Counted from the first letter of the stretch, positions 22,748-32,530 are shown. The stretch is DNA of 64,000 bases from Chryseobacterium sp. (GCF_029240215.1 NZ_JARBTK010000006.1:113254-177253); one strand, 5' to 3'. Made by a program: numbers and translations. The notes: a model not told the origin generated them from the letters alone.

Positions 22748-23739
22748 CAGCTTAAAAATTTATATAATACCCATCTCAATAACGCATCAAAAACCAGCAT
22801 TCCCAAAGCAACCCAAAGGAAAATTTTAAAATATTCCTGATAATTGTAAAGCTTGGCTACTTTTACATCAGATTTTTCAAGCTGATTGATTTCGCTGTAC
22901 ACTTCTTCAAGACTGCTGTTTGAGGTAGCTCTGAAATATTTGCCACCTGTTTCCTGAGCGATTTCTCTCAAAATTGGCTCATCGATCTGTACCTGCGTTT
23001 CGGTAAAAACCAAATCTCCAAAAACATCAACCTGAGTAGGCATCAATGCAATACCATTTGTTCCTACACCGATTGAATATACTTTAATATTGTTATTTCT
23101 TGCCAATTCGGCTGCAACTTGCGGAGGAATTGCATTTTCAACATTATTCACCCCATCAGTCATCAGAATAATGATCTTACTCTTTGCCTTGCTTGTACGA
23201 AGGTGGTTTACCGCAACAGAAAGCCCTTCCCCGATTGCTGTTCCGGGATAAAGTTCGGCAGTATTGAGATTTTTAAACTCATCAATGACAACCTGATGAT
23301 CTGAAGTTACAGGAACTTTGGTAAAAGCTTCGGAAGCATAGGTAACTACGCCAATTCTGTCATTCGGACGTTTTTCTACGAACTGGATGGCAATTTCTTT
23401 AAGTGCCGTCAATCTGTCGGGTGAAAGATCTTTGGACAACATACTTAATGAAACGTCTACCGCAAACATAATATCTACGCCTTTCGTGTCGTCTCTGTCC
23501 TGAGAAATCGTAAACGTTCTCGGTCTTGCCATCGCTACAAAAAGACATGAAAGAATGATGTATTTTGAAACTTTAAGTAAAAAAAGAACAGGTAAAATTC
23601 CGTTGCTGCTATTCATATTCTGAACAGTAGGAACCTTGATTCCTTTCAGTTTTTTCCTGCTAATATCTCTGATTAATAACGGAATAAACAAAAGAAATAA
23701 AAATAAAAACCACGGACTGTAAAACTCAAAATTAAACAT
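22747..23739 (-). CDS. batA: BatA, von Willebrand factor A domain protein
   Basis: A 330-residue VWA protein with the same architecture as BatB: N-terminal helices, MIDAS motif in DIMFAVDVSLSMLSKDLSPD near residue 90, second metal-site segment LMTDGVNNVENAIPP near 193, and a C-terminal membrane helix (IFLWVALGMLVFDALLRWVL). It overlaps both neighbours by a few bases, indicating translational coupling through the operon. MIDAS residues are intact, so metal-dependent protein binding is expected. Confidence 0.92.
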   Translation of the reverse strand: MFNFEFYSPWFLFLFLLFIPLLIRDISRKKLKGIKVPTVQNMNSSNGILPVLFLLKVSKYIILSCLFVAMARPRTFTISQDRDDTKGVDIMFAVDVSLSMLSKDLSPDRLTALKEIAIQFVEKRPNDRIGVVTYASEAFTKVPVTSDHQVVIDEFKNLNTAELYPGTAIGEGLSVAVNHLRTSKAKSKIIILMTDGVNNVENAIPPQVAAELARNNNIKVYSIGVGTNGIALMPTQVDVFGDLVFTETQVQIDEPILREIAQETGGKYFRATSNSSLEEVYSEINQLEKSDVKVAKLYNYQEYFKIFLWVALGMLVFDALLRWVLYKFLS

Positions 23740-24628
23740 CTTTTCTCAGGTTTTCAAATTCTATATCCTTTGATGATCTTTTCACAAAGTCTTTGATCTC
23801 GTTAAAATCTTTTTCCATCGTCTGCTGATCCGGGAAAGTTTTGGCAAATTTCACCAGATCACCTCTGAAGAATACATCTTCAACTACTTTTTCGTTGTCT
23901 TCCGAAATGGTATTATTCTTCTTCATTAGCTCAATCAGATCATCGGTTAACAAAACATCGGCAGGAATTCTATATTGTTTTGCAATAAACCCCCTTGAAA
24001 TATCTATCAGCTCCACATAAAAAGAACGGTAATTTCCTTCTTCGATATATTTTTTCTTTTTTAATGAATCTAGTTCTTTTAAAGTCTGATTGGTTGCCAC
24101 AACCGGAGAATCTTTTGATTTTCTGCCATATTTAACAATTATAAAAATAGCGATTATTAAAGCTATCAAAGCCAAAGCAGCTAAAACATACCATTTATAA
24201 AGCTGCCAATAATCTGTAACATCCAGTTTGACATCTTTATTATTCATGATATCATTAATCACGTCACCTTTTTGGGCAGTGTTGACCACTTCAACTTCGT
24301 AAGGAATCGTTTTTAAAATTTTATCTCCAACTTTAAATTCAAGTTCAGGAATCGTATAAGTTCCCTCTTCGAAAACCGAAAATTCAATTTTTCTTTCATA
24401 AGAATTGGGCTGCACACCGATGCTGTCTTTAATTTCTTCAAAATGAAAAGGTAACAACTGATCTTTGGCAGCAGCTTTTACTTCCTGATTATTCAGGTTG
24501 TCAATTTTTACGGTAAAACGGTTGACTTCACCAAGAGCTAAAGTTTTCTTTTCAAGATTCGATGAAAGTATCTGTGAAAAAGCATTTGCACAGACAAAAA
24601 ATAATATAAGTAATAATAATTTTTTCAA
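23732..24628 (-). CDS. BatD-like/DUF4381-type membrane protein
   Basis: A 298-residue protein of the Bat operon. Signal peptide MKKLLLLILFFVCANAFSQ, an immunoglobulin-like domain similar to one BatD repeat (about 20-120), one membrane helix at about 148-168 and a cytoplasmic helical domain with the motif SFYVELIDISRGFIAKQYRI (about 202-221) typical of the DUF4381-type position between DUF58 and BatA. The start is a TTG at 24628; no ATG or GTG is available at the signal peptide. It overlaps batA by 8 bases. Confidence 0.82.
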   Translation of the reverse strand: MKKLLLLILFFVCANAFSQILSSNLEKKTLALGEVNRFTVKIDNLNNQEVKAAAKDQLLPFHFEEIKDSIGVQPNSYERKIEFSVFEEGTYTIPELEFKVGDKILKTIPYEVEVVNTAQKGDVINDIMNNKDVKLDVTDYWQLYKWYVLAALALIALIIAIFIIVKYGRKSKDSPVVATNQTLKELDSLKKKKYIEEGNYRSFYVELIDISRGFIAKQYRIPADVLLTDDLIELMKKNNTISEDNEKVVEDVFFRGDLVKFAKTFPDQQTMEKDFNEIKDFVKRSSKDIEFENLRKDV

Positions 24629-24678
24629 TTCTCAATGATCAATTTTGGCAAAAGCCTAATTTATTTTTAAATCTAAAT

Positions 24679-25545
24679 TTATTTCTTCTGAAAATACTGA
24701 TACAATAATTTCGCATAATCATCGCCGGTATTGATATTCATAAAGCTTGCCGAACTGTTGGCGAAATCTTCTTCCAATGCTCTTACTTTTTGTTTCTGCG
24801 CTTCGGCGAAAGTATATCTCCATCTTGCATTTGATGTATTGACCCAAACCTGTTTTCCTGTTTCTGCATCGTGGAAAAGCGTATAACCAACATCCGGAAT
24901 TTCGTTATCTTTTTCATCAAAAATTCTCATTCCCAGAAGATGATGTTTCTTTGATGCCACACGAAGCATTTTAGAATCATAGGCATCTCCAAAATCTGAA
25001 AGCATAAATACTAATGATTTTCTTTTGAAAATTCCCATCATATATTCTAATGCCTTATCAATTTTAGAAACTGCCGGAACATAATCTGCTGTCAGAATAT
25101 TGCTGATGATTGACAAAATATGTTTTCTTCCTTTTTGTGGCGGAATAACCTTATAAACTTTATCCGCAAATAAAATCAAACCAACCTTATCATTATTTCC
25201 TGCTGCCGAAAATCCTAAACTTGCGGCAATTTCAGCAACGTATTCTCTTTTCAGCTGATTCTTCGTTCCGTAATCCATTGAAGCAGAAATATCAACCAAA
25301 ATCATCATGGTCAGTTCACGTTCTTCCTCCATCACTTTTACGAATGGCTCACGGAAACGTGCAGTTTTATTCCAGTCGATTCTACGGATTTCATCACCAA
25401 ATTGGTAAGGGCGAACTTCAGAAAACGTCATTCCCTGTCCTTTAAAAGCACTGTGATATTGTCCCATCAAAGAAGCCTCCGTCTTCTTTCGAGTACGGAT
25501 TTCTATCTGTTTTACTTTTTTTATGATGTCTTTCGTTTGTAACAT
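24679..25545 (-). CDS. DUF58 domain protein
   Basis: A 288-residue cytoplasmic DUF58 protein, a VWA-like family constantly paired with MoxR ATPases. The conserved block YHSAFKGQGMTFSEVRPYQF followed by GDEIRRIDWNKTAR (about 30-65) is diagnostic. A degenerate MIDAS DISASMDYG is near 89. It ends in DDYAKLLYQYFQKK. It follows the DUF2750 gene by 2 bases. It presumably recruits MoxR to the Bat complex. Confidence 0.92.
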   Translation of the reverse strand: MLQTKDIIKKVKQIEIRTRKKTEASLMGQYHSAFKGQGMTFSEVRPYQFGDEIRRIDWNKTARFREPFVKVMEEERELTMMILVDISASMDYGTKNQLKREYVAEIAASLGFSAAGNNDKVGLILFADKVYKVIPPQKGRKHILSIISNILTADYVPAVSKIDKALEYMMGIFKRKSLVFMLSDFGDAYDSKMLRVASKKHHLLGMRIFDEKDNEIPDVGYTLFHDAETGKQVWVNTSNARWRYTFAEAQKQKVRALEEDFANSSASFMNINTGDDYAKLLYQYFQKK

Positions 25546-25547
25546 CT

Positions 25548-25931
25548 CTATTGATAATTTTCTAATTCTATTGATAAATCTCTTTTAAATTCTTCAAGAT
25601 TAACAACAAAGCCAGTTTTGTTATTCATTGGAAAAACATTTATCAAATAATTATTTTCCAAAATAAAATGGAAAATTCCCTCTTCCAATTCTTCCAAAGA
25701 AATTTCGCAAATTTCAAAATTTTCCCATTCTTTATTTAAGTTTAATTTTGCAAATTCTTCATGAGACCATATTGGAAACATATATTTATTATTTGTTTCA
25801 GAAATTGCAAAGTTTCCTTCCAAACTTTTTAATGAGTATAATATTTCAAAATCAGCAATCTTTTTTATAAAATAATTATATCTCTCAAATGGTTCTAAAT
25901 TTGAAACAGTTTCAATTTCTTTTACGTGCAT
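25548..25931 (-). CDS. DUF2750-like protein inserted in the Bat operon
   Basis: A 127-residue soluble protein whose layout matches DUF2750 as I remember it: an N-terminal helical segment ending FAISETNNKYMFPIWSHEEF (about 62-81), then WENFEICEISLEELEEGIF and a final FVVNLEEFKRDL. Function unknown. It is wedged between moxR and the DUF58 gene. Its ATG lies five bases after a TAAATTTG box that contains the moxR stop codon, so it can be expressed separately. A DUF2750 gene is not a usual part of Bat operons; it may be a later insertion. Confidence 0.75.
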   Translation of the reverse strand: MHVKEIETVSNLEPFERYNYFIKKIADFEILYSLKSLEGNFAISETNNKYMFPIWSHEEFAKLNLNKEWENFEICEISLEELEEGIFHFILENNYLINVFPMNNKTGFVVNLEEFKRDLSIELENYQ

Positions 25932-25935
25932 AACT

Positions 25936-25964
25936 CAAATTTACGGTGCCTGTATTTTAGCCAA
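25936..25964 (-). promoter_or_regulatory. Internal promoter overlapping the moxR stop
   Basis: The minus strand has TTG (25962-25964), an 18-base spacer and TAAATTTG (25936-25943). The TAA of the box is the moxR stop codon. The G is five bases before the DUF2750 ATG. Confidence 0.55.
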
Positions 25965-26945
25965 AATTCTATTCACAATTTCTTCTGATGTAATCTCCTC
26001 GGCTTCCGCCTCAAAAGTCAACCCAATCCTATGTCTTAAGACATCTTTTGCCAATTCTTTTACATCTTCAGGAATTACAAACGCTCTTCCTCTCAAAAAT
26101 GCATACGCTCTCGAAGCAATTGCCAAGTTGATAGACGCTCTCGGTGAGGCTCCGAAACTGATATAATTTTTCAATTCAGAAAGACCATACCTTTCAGGAA
26201 AACGGGTTGCAAAAACCATATCAAGAATGTATTTTTCAATCTTTTCGTCCAGATAAATCTGATTGACAATCGATTTTGCCTCGGTAATATTAGTTAAAGA
26301 AATAACAGGCTTTACCACCGGCTGATGTGAAGTAGAAACCATTCTCATTACTTTTCTTTCATCCTCAAATTCCGGATAATCAATCTTACATTTCAGCATA
26401 AAACGGTCGCTTTGTGCTTCCGGTAAAAGATAAGTTCCTTCCTGATCGATCGGGTTTTGTGTTGCCAAAACTAAAAATGGTTTTGGAAGATGCATTGTTT
26501 CGTCACCAATGGTCACCTGTTTTTCCTGCATTACTTCCAGAAGAGCCGACTGTACCTTTGCCGGAGCTCTGTTGATCTCATCTGCAAGCACAAAATTTGC
26601 AAAAACAGGACCTCTTTTTATGGAAAAATCGTTTTCTTTAATATTATAAATCATCGTTCCCACAACATCTGCAGGAAGAAGATCGGGAGTAAACTGAATT
26701 CTGGAAAAATCACCATGTACAGCTTCTGCAAGAGTTTTTATCGCTAAAGTTTTTGCCAATCCGGGAACACCTTCCAGCAAAACGTGGCCGTTACCGAGAA
26801 GTCCGACCAAAAGCCGGTCGATCATGTATTCCTGTCCGATAATTACTTTGTTGATTTCCTGCCTCAAAAGTGAAAAGAAATAATTCTGTTCTCTTACTTT
26901 TTCCGTGAGCTGACGAATGTCTTCTGCTTGATATGAATCTGACAT
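25941..26945 (-). CDS. moxR: MoxR family AAA+ ATPase
   Basis: A 334-residue AAA+ chaperone ATPase. Walker A appears in the modified form GHVLLEGVPGLAKTLAIKTL (about 52-71), Walker B as NFVLADEINRAP near 113, sensor 1 as VLATQNPIDQEGTY near 157 and the arginine finger region as EAQSDRFMLKCK near 175. It is the first gene of the Bat operon and probably remodels the BatA/BatB complex. Members of the family are about 330 residues, so this is full length. Confidence 0.93.
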   Translation of the reverse strand: MSDSYQAEDIRQLTEKVREQNYFFSLLRQEINKVIIGQEYMIDRLLVGLLGNGHVLLEGVPGLAKTLAIKTLAEAVHGDFSRIQFTPDLLPADVVGTMIYNIKENDFSIKRGPVFANFVLADEINRAPAKVQSALLEVMQEKQVTIGDETMHLPKPFLVLATQNPIDQEGTYLLPEAQSDRFMLKCKIDYPEFEDERKVMRMVSTSHQPVVKPVISLTNITEAKSIVNQIYLDEKIEKYILDMVFATRFPERYGLSELKNYISFGASPRASINLAIASRAYAFLRGRAFVIPEDVKELAKDVLRHRIGLTFEAEAEEITSEEIVNRILAKIQAP

Positions 26946-27048
26946 AGTTTAAATTAAATAATTGGTAAATTTCTAATAAATACTTGCATTAATCAACACA
27001 ATGAATGCCATTTTTGAGTTAAAATTTGTTAAATATTCCAGCCACTCT

Positions 27049-27066
27049 GACAGATTCGGAATGACT
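27049..27066. repeat. Half-site of the dispersed repeat family
   Basis: GACAGATTCGGAATGACT resembles the right arm of the palindromic element (AGATTCCTNCGGAATGAC) with a short deletion and no left arm. It lies in the gap before the DinB gene and looks like a decayed copy. Confidence 0.4.
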
Positions 27067-27143
27067 TAAATCATAAATTGCATTTCTTTTAATTCTAAAA
27101 TCATAAAAATACATAAATTTTACTTTAAAGCCCTGTTCAAAAA

Positions 27144-27174
27144 TTGTCATTTTCAGTTTATTAAACTATTTTTG
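27144..27174 (+). promoter_or_regulatory. Promoter of the DinB-like gene
   Basis: TTG (27144-27146), a 20-base spacer and TATTTTTG (27167-27174), 20 bases before the ATG. Confidence 0.65.
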
Positions 27175-27193
27175 GTGATTAAATTTTTGAAAT

Positions 27194-27664
27194 ATGAATT
27201 ATCATTTTCAAGCTCACAGACAGGTCAGAAAAAACCTTTTGAACATCTTGCAGGACACTTCTCATGAAGATCTCTTATTAATTCCCGATGGTTTTAATAA
27301 CAATATGTACTGGAATATTGCACATACTGTTGCCACACAGCAGCTTTTGCATTATTATCTGAGCGGAAATCCTTTCAGAATTGATAAATACTGGATCGAA
27401 ACTTATAAAAAAGGAACCATGCCCAATCTGAATGTCCAGAAGTCTGAAGTGGAAGATCTTGAATTTCTTTTAACCGAAACTTCAAAGATTTTAATGAAAG
27501 ATTACGACAGTGATTTCTTTTCAGACTACACACCCTATACCACAAGTTTTGGGATGGATTTGAAAAGCATTCAGGATGCAATTATTTTTAATAATTTGCA
27601 CGAAAGCCTGCATTATGGTTATGCAATGGCGCAGAAAAGAGCAATTTTAGGAGAAAAATTCTAA
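27194..27664 (+). CDS. DinB family protein
   Basis: A 156-residue four-helix-bundle protein of the DinB/YfiT superfamily. The three metal-binding histidines are visible in the expected helices: NIAHTVATQQLLHYY near residue 39-53 and LHESLHYGYAM near 136-146. Many members are thiol transferases or stress proteins; the substrate is unknown. It seems to be monocistronic with a clear promoter and no obvious terminator before rlmB, 90 bases on. Confidence 0.85.
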   Translation: MNYHFQAHRQVRKNLLNILQDTSHEDLLLIPDGFNNNMYWNIAHTVATQQLLHYYLSGNPFRIDKYWIETYKKGTMPNLNVQKSEVEDLEFLLTETSKILMKDYDSDFFSDYTPYTTSFGMDLKSIQDAIIFNNLHESLHYGYAMAQKRAILGEKF

Positions 27665-27754
27665 AAAAGAGCCAAGAAAAAGTAAAAAGAATTAAGCAAA
27701 AAATAAGTTTGAATAACAAAGTTTATTCAATTAAAAAATATAAAAAATAAAATT

Positions 27755-28555
27755 TTGGAAGATTTTCAACATAAAAACCCAAAACCTGAATTCAGAAATT
27801 CAGAACCCAACAAAAAAGATGATTTTATATTCGGGCTACGTCCGGTTTTAGAAGCTATTGAAGCAGGAAAAACAATCGATAAAATCTTTGTGCAAAATGC
27901 TTTGCAAGGAGAAATTTATGCAGAATTGAAAGCTGTTTTAGCAAAATACAAAATCCGCCCCAACTACGTTCCTGTTGAGAAGCTGAACCGTTTTACAAGA
28001 AAAAATCACCAAGGTATAGTAGCGTTTATTTCAGATGTACCTTTTCACAAAATAGAAAATATTATTCCTGAATTATTTGAAGAAGGAAAAGTGCCTTTTA
28101 TACTCATTTTAGACAGATTGACTGACGTCAGAAACTTTGGAGCCATCTGCAGAACAGCAGAATGTGTAGGAATTCACGCCGTTGTTATTCCGGAAAAAGG
28201 TGGAGCGCCAATCAATTCTGATGCGATAAAAACTTCTGCAGGAGCAATGTACAATATCAAAATTTGTAAGGAAAATAATTTAGCTCACGTTGTAGATTTT
28301 TTACAGCAAAGCGGAGTTTCTGTATTTTCGGCAACTGAAAAAGCACAAAAATTGATCTACGATGTTAATTTCACTGAACCTTGCGCTATCGTAATGGGAA
28401 ATGAAGAAACCGGAATTTCAAAAGAGGTTCTACATCATTCAGACGAAAAAATAAAACTTCCGATAGAAGGAAAAACACAATCACTTAACGTTTCTGTAGC
28501 TTGTGGAGCAATTCTTTACGAAGCAATGAGACAAAAATTGATGAAAATTAATTAA
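27755..28555 (+). CDS. rlmB: 23S rRNA (guanosine-2'-O)-methyltransferase RlmB
   Basis: A 266-residue SPOUT-class RNA methyltransferase of the TrmH/RlmB family, methylating a ribose in 23S rRNA from S-adenosylmethionine. The substrate-binding N-terminal domain (FIFGLRPVLEAIEAGKTIDK, about 24-43) is followed by the knotted catalytic core: motif 1 DVRNFGAICRTAECVG (near 124-139), motif 2 IVMGNEETGIS (near 211) and motif 3 IEGKTQSLNVSVACGAILYE (about 233-252). The start is a TTG at 27755, since no ATG or GTG exists before the conserved region. Target position G2251 is assigned by family. Confidence 0.9.
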   Translation: MEDFQHKNPKPEFRNSEPNKKDDFIFGLRPVLEAIEAGKTIDKIFVQNALQGEIYAELKAVLAKYKIRPNYVPVEKLNRFTRKNHQGIVAFISDVPFHKIENIIPELFEEGKVPFILILDRLTDVRNFGAICRTAECVGIHAVVIPEKGGAPINSDAIKTSAGAMYNIKICKENNLAHVVDFLQQSGVSVFSATEKAQKLIYDVNFTEPCAIVMGNEETGISKEVLHHSDEKIKLPIEGKTQSLNVSVACGAILYEAMRQKLMKIN

Positions 28556-28572
28556 CAGTATTAAAATTATTT

Positions 28573-29619
28573 ATGAAAAATATAGCAGCAATAGCACTGA
28601 TCTCTTTAGCCATCGTTTCTTGTAAAAAAGAGACGGCAACCATCACAAAAGTAGACCCTAAAACCGGAAAAACCATTACGGTAGAAGTTCCTGCTGATTC
28701 TGTGGCTGAAGTAAAAGCAAACCCTGCCATCAAAGATTCTTTAGGAGTTTTTACGCAATCTTTTAAACTTGAAAAAGGAAAAACATATCCTTTGACAACC
28801 TATCAGAGAGATGTGAAAACGATGACTGACCCATCAGGGAAAACTTTGAACGGAACAAGCGAATCTACAGACGAAATGACTTTTACGGTAAATGATGTAA
28901 AAGGAGGAATTTACGACATCACCATCAACCTCATAGGGAAGAGAAACTCTCAGAGTGCAGACGGAAAAACCATTGTTGTAGATACAAAACAGGCAATTCC
29001 TAAAGAAGATAATCTTAAAATGATCTGGAATGTAAACCGTGCCTTGACCGGTAACAAACTGAATATGAAGATGGACAGCAAAGGAAATGTGATCTCTATT
29101 ACAGGTTTTGATGCTATCTACACAAAAATTTCAAATGCACTTGGTACGCTTATAAAAGATGCCAACCAAAAAGCAAGCGCTGTCGCAGGTCTTAAACAAA
29201 GCTTTAACGAAAAAGTTTTAAAAGATCAGTTTTCTAAAAACCTGACGATAATTCCGAAAAAAGGAGTGAAGATCGGTGAAAAATGGACTACAAGTGAAAG
29301 CGCAGATGAAAGCGGAAAATATAAAGTGACCTCAAACTACGTTCTGAAAAGTGTAGGAAACGGAATTGCCGAAATTTCTGTAACGGGAGGAATTCCGAAA
29401 AAAGAAGAGAAAAAATCTCAGGGTGAAATGACACACAGCATGAGCAGCGAACTGGCGCAAAATGGGACCATTAAATTTGACCAAAATACAGGCTGGATTA
29501 CCAATCAGAATATTACTGTAAAAACCACTCAGATCGAAACGATTTCAGACGGAAAGCAGTCTCAGAGCATGAAAAGTGTTTCAAATTCTTCTGTGATGGT
29601 GAATCCTGCAGCAAAATAG
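28573..29619 (+). CDS. DUF6263-type lipoprotein
   Basis: A 348-residue lipoprotein. Signal peptide MKNIAAIALISLAIVSC with lipobox cysteine at 17, then a charged KKETATITKVDPKTGKT. The mature domain contains repeated beta strands and the sequence GVKIGEKWTTSESADESG typical of the DUF6263 family as I recall it. Function unknown; probably anchored to the outer membrane facing the periplasm. It starts 17 bases after rlmB, so read-through is likely. Confidence 0.8.
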   Translation: MKNIAAIALISLAIVSCKKETATITKVDPKTGKTITVEVPADSVAEVKANPAIKDSLGVFTQSFKLEKGKTYPLTTYQRDVKTMTDPSGKTLNGTSESTDEMTFTVNDVKGGIYDITINLIGKRNSQSADGKTIVVDTKQAIPKEDNLKMIWNVNRALTGNKLNMKMDSKGNVISITGFDAIYTKISNALGTLIKDANQKASAVAGLKQSFNEKVLKDQFSKNLTIIPKKGVKIGEKWTTSESADESGKYKVTSNYVLKSVGNGIAEISVTGGIPKKEEKKSQGEMTHSMSSELAQNGTIKFDQNTGWITNQNITVKTTQIETISDGKQSQSMKSVSNSSVMVNPAAK

Positions 29620-29697
29620 AGTTTTAGGGTTTGAGAGTTTTAGCGTTATTTAGATGATAATCAAACTTTGAATCTTGAATTTTAAATATAAATAATT

Positions 29698-29919
29698 ATG
29701 TCTTTAATTAAAGGTATTTTTGAGGTAGTTCTCGCTACCATTATTATTTTCTTTGTCTGGAATATTTTGAAAAGAATATTCTTCAACAAATTTTATAAAT
29801 ATACTGGTTTCAGACCTAACAACAATCAGGAAAAGGAAACCAAAAAAACAAATATTGAGAAAAAAGTAAAGTGGGACGCAGAAACTGTGGACTATGAGGA
29901 AGTGAAAGAGAAAAGATAG
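29698..29919 (+). CDS. DUF4834 family small membrane protein
   Basis: A 73-residue protein with one N-terminal membrane helix (about 8-26: FEVVLATIIIFFVWNILKRI), a basic FFNKFYKYTGFRP segment and a charged tail ending in KVKWDAETVDYEEVKEKR. The conserved end VDYEEV is typical of flavobacterial DUF4834. Function unknown. It is located between the lipoprotein and yfhO genes, a neighbourhood I recall as common in the group. Confidence 0.8.
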   Translation: MSLIKGIFEVVLATIIIFFVWNILKRIFFNKFYKYTGFRPNNNQEKETKKTNIEKKVKWDAETVDYEEVKEKR

Positions 29920-29980
29920 TTTATTAAGTATTTTCTTAATCTCAAAAACATCTAAAATTTAATATCTACTGATAACCAAA

Positions 29981-32524
29981 ATGGCAAAAAATAAAAACTT
30001 AATTTACATTGCAATTTCCATCGTTGCATTCTTAGTTTTAGCATTTTTATACTCCACACCTGTATTTACAGGAAAGCAACTTTTCCAGCATGATATTGTT
30101 CAGTATCGAGGTGGTGCAAAAGAACTTATCGACTACAGAGATAGCTTCGATAAAGAAACGTATTGGAGTGACTCTATGTTTGGAGGAATGCCGACTTATC
30201 AAATGGGTAGCCGTTTTGAGGGTGATATTATAAAAAAATTAGACAGCTATCTGAACATTCTTCCGAGACCTGTCAACTATCTTTTTCTTTTATTTTCAGG
30301 GTTTTTCCTTTTGGGAATGGTCGCTGTCAGGAATTGGAAATACGCACTTCTGGGAGCCACGTTTTTTGGACTTTCAACCTATTTTTATATTATTATTGCA
30401 GCAGGACACAACGGAAAAGTTAATACCATAGAATATTTTGCGCCACTTTTAGCAGGAATTTTATTGGTTTATATCCGAAAAAAGTATGTTCTTGGATTTA
30501 TCGTCACTACCCTATTCTTCGGATTACAGGTTGCCGCCAATCATCCTCAGATGACCTATTATTTATTTTTGGGACTAGGATTTTTATTTTTATCTGAATT
30601 AATCAGAGCCATTCTGAAGAAAACTCCTATGAAGCATTTTCTGATCTCATCCGGAATTATTGCTTCAGCTTTAGCAATTGGTGTTGGCATGAATTCTCAG
30701 CGAATCATGGCCAACTCTGAATACATTAAAGAAACAGTAAGAGGAAAACAGATTTTAAATACCGAAAATCACACAGCAGGAAATTCAGGAATGGATAAAG
30801 AAAGTATTTTGATGTGGAGTTATGGTAAACTGGAAACTTTAAACCTTTTTATCCCAAGATTAATGGGAGGTGGAAGCCAGGAACCTGAAGCCGCAGAAAT
30901 GATGGAAAAAGTACAACAGCTGGTACAAGACAATGTCACTTCACAAGCTGAATATGACAGAATTTCCAAAGGTTTCGGAAGCGTTACTTATTGGGGCGAC
31001 CAACCGGGAACTTCAGGACCAGCTTATCAGGGAGCAATCGTATGTTTCTTAGCACTTTTAGGGTTCTTCTTTGCATCAAAAAAATACCGTTACTGGATTT
31101 TAGGAGCAACAATTCTGACGATTCTTTTAGCCTGGGGAAGCAATTTTATGCCGCTTTCAAATTTCTTTATTGAATATATTCCTTTTTACAGCAAATTCAG
31201 AGCGCCGTCTTCTATTTTGGTAGTTGTGGAATTATTATTCCCTTTAATTGCCATTATTGGACTCTACAGATTTTATACAGATTCAAAATTAGAGGAAGAT
31301 TATAAAAAGAAAGTTCTTACTTATGTGAGCGGAGGAGTTTTAGGTTTAACTTTAATATTTATTCTTTTCGGAAAATCATTATTAGGTTTCCATACCGATA
31401 ATGAAAAGACTTATTTACCTCCTTTCTTATTGGATTATTTAACGGAAGAAAGATTCAAATTATTCAGAATTGATGCGATAAAGACATTGCTCTATGTTGG
31501 AATTACCGCAGCTGTTTTATTCTTTAGTTTAAAACAGAAATTAAATCAGAATGTTGCTTTGATTATCATCGGAGCAGTAAGTTTATTTGATCTTTGGACG
31601 GTCAACAAACGTTATCTGAATGATGAAAATTATGTTGATAAAATCTTCGCTGAAAACCCTTTCCAAACGGAAGGTTCAGATTATTTAGCTGAAAAAGTAG
31701 GAGATAATCCAAATTTACAATCGATTTTAGCAAGTATTCCGGTAAATAAAACTTTGGAAACGATTGCTGAAAAAGACAAAAAACATTACAGAGTTTACAA
31801 TCAGATTTTAGGTGTGACGAGCGAAACCAATACTTCTTATTTCACATCCTCAATTGGTGGTTATCATGCAGTAAGATTGAGACGTTATGATGATTTATTA
31901 AATGAATATATCTCAAACGCAGATAGCGTAAAAACTCCAAAAATCCTGAATTTACTGAATACAAAATACATGATTTTCGGAAATCCGCAAGAGCCACAAG
32001 TTGTTCCTAATCCTAATGCGAATGGAAATGCTTGGTTTGTTGCTGATCTGAAATTTGTCAATACTCCGGACGAAGAAATTAAATCACTCGGAAATATTGA
32101 TTCTAAAAAAACGGCCGTAATAAACACTTCTGATAAAGCTTATTTCAATGGAAAACAAGTTCAGGCAGACTCTACAGCTTCCATCAATTTAACAAAGTAT
32201 GAAGCTAACGAATTGGAATTTAAATCCCAATCAAAGACTCCGCAGTTAGCTATTATCTCAGAGATTTATTATCCTCACGGCTGGAAAATGTTTGTTGACG
32301 AAAAAGAAGTTCCTTACATCAAAGCAGATTACCTTTTACGTGCAGTACACGTTCCTGCCGGTGAACACAGCATCAGAATGATCTTTGAGCCTGAAGTGAT
32401 CGCTACAGGAAAATGGATTTCTTTACTTTGCTTCGGATTGTTTATTGTGTTGAGCGGTTTCGGAATATATTTTATTTATCGCAAAAAAGACAAAAGAAAA
32501 AATTTAGTTTCAGAAAAAGTATAA
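29981..32524 (+). CDS. YfhO family membrane protein
   Basis: An 847-residue polytopic membrane protein with about 12-13 helices between residues 5 and 540 and a second extracytoplasmic beta domain near the C terminus before a final helix (ISLLCFGLFIVLSGFGIYFI, near 810). YfhO proteins are GT-C-type glycosyltransferases or related; in Bacillus YfhO glycosylates lipoteichoic acid. The early acidic loop FQHDIVQYRGGAKELIDYRD (about 35-54) fits the GT-C first-loop aspartate. A glycosyltransferase follows 91 bases downstream, consistent with surface glycan synthesis. Substrate unknown. Confidence 0.88.
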   Translation: MAKNKNLIYIAISIVAFLVLAFLYSTPVFTGKQLFQHDIVQYRGGAKELIDYRDSFDKETYWSDSMFGGMPTYQMGSRFEGDIIKKLDSYLNILPRPVNYLFLLFSGFFLLGMVAVRNWKYALLGATFFGLSTYFYIIIAAGHNGKVNTIEYFAPLLAGILLVYIRKKYVLGFIVTTLFFGLQVAANHPQMTYYLFLGLGFLFLSELIRAILKKTPMKHFLISSGIIASALAIGVGMNSQRIMANSEYIKETVRGKQILNTENHTAGNSGMDKESILMWSYGKLETLNLFIPRLMGGGSQEPEAAEMMEKVQQLVQDNVTSQAEYDRISKGFGSVTYWGDQPGTSGPAYQGAIVCFLALLGFFFASKKYRYWILGATILTILLAWGSNFMPLSNFFIEYIPFYSKFRAPSSILVVVELLFPLIAIIGLYRFYTDSKLEEDYKKKVLTYVSGGVLGLTLIFILFGKSLLGFHTDNEKTYLPPFLLDYLTEERFKLFRIDAIKTLLYVGITAAVLFFSLKQKLNQNVALIIIGAVSLFDLWTVNKRYLNDENYVDKIFAENPFQTEGSDYLAEKVGDNPNLQSILASIPVNKTLETIAEKDKKHYRVYNQILGVTSETNTSYFTSSIGGYHAVRLRRYDDLLNEYISNADSVKTPKILNLLNTKYMIFGNPQEPQVVPNPNANGNAWFVADLKFVNTPDEEIKSLGNIDSKKTAVINTSDKAYFNGKQVQADSTASINLTKYEANELEFKSQSKTPQLAIISEIYYPHGWKMFVDEKEVPYIKADYLLRAVHVPAGEHSIRMIFEPEVIATGKWISLLCFGLFIVLSGFGIYFIYRKKDKRKNLVSEKV

Positions 32525-32530
32525 ATTTTG

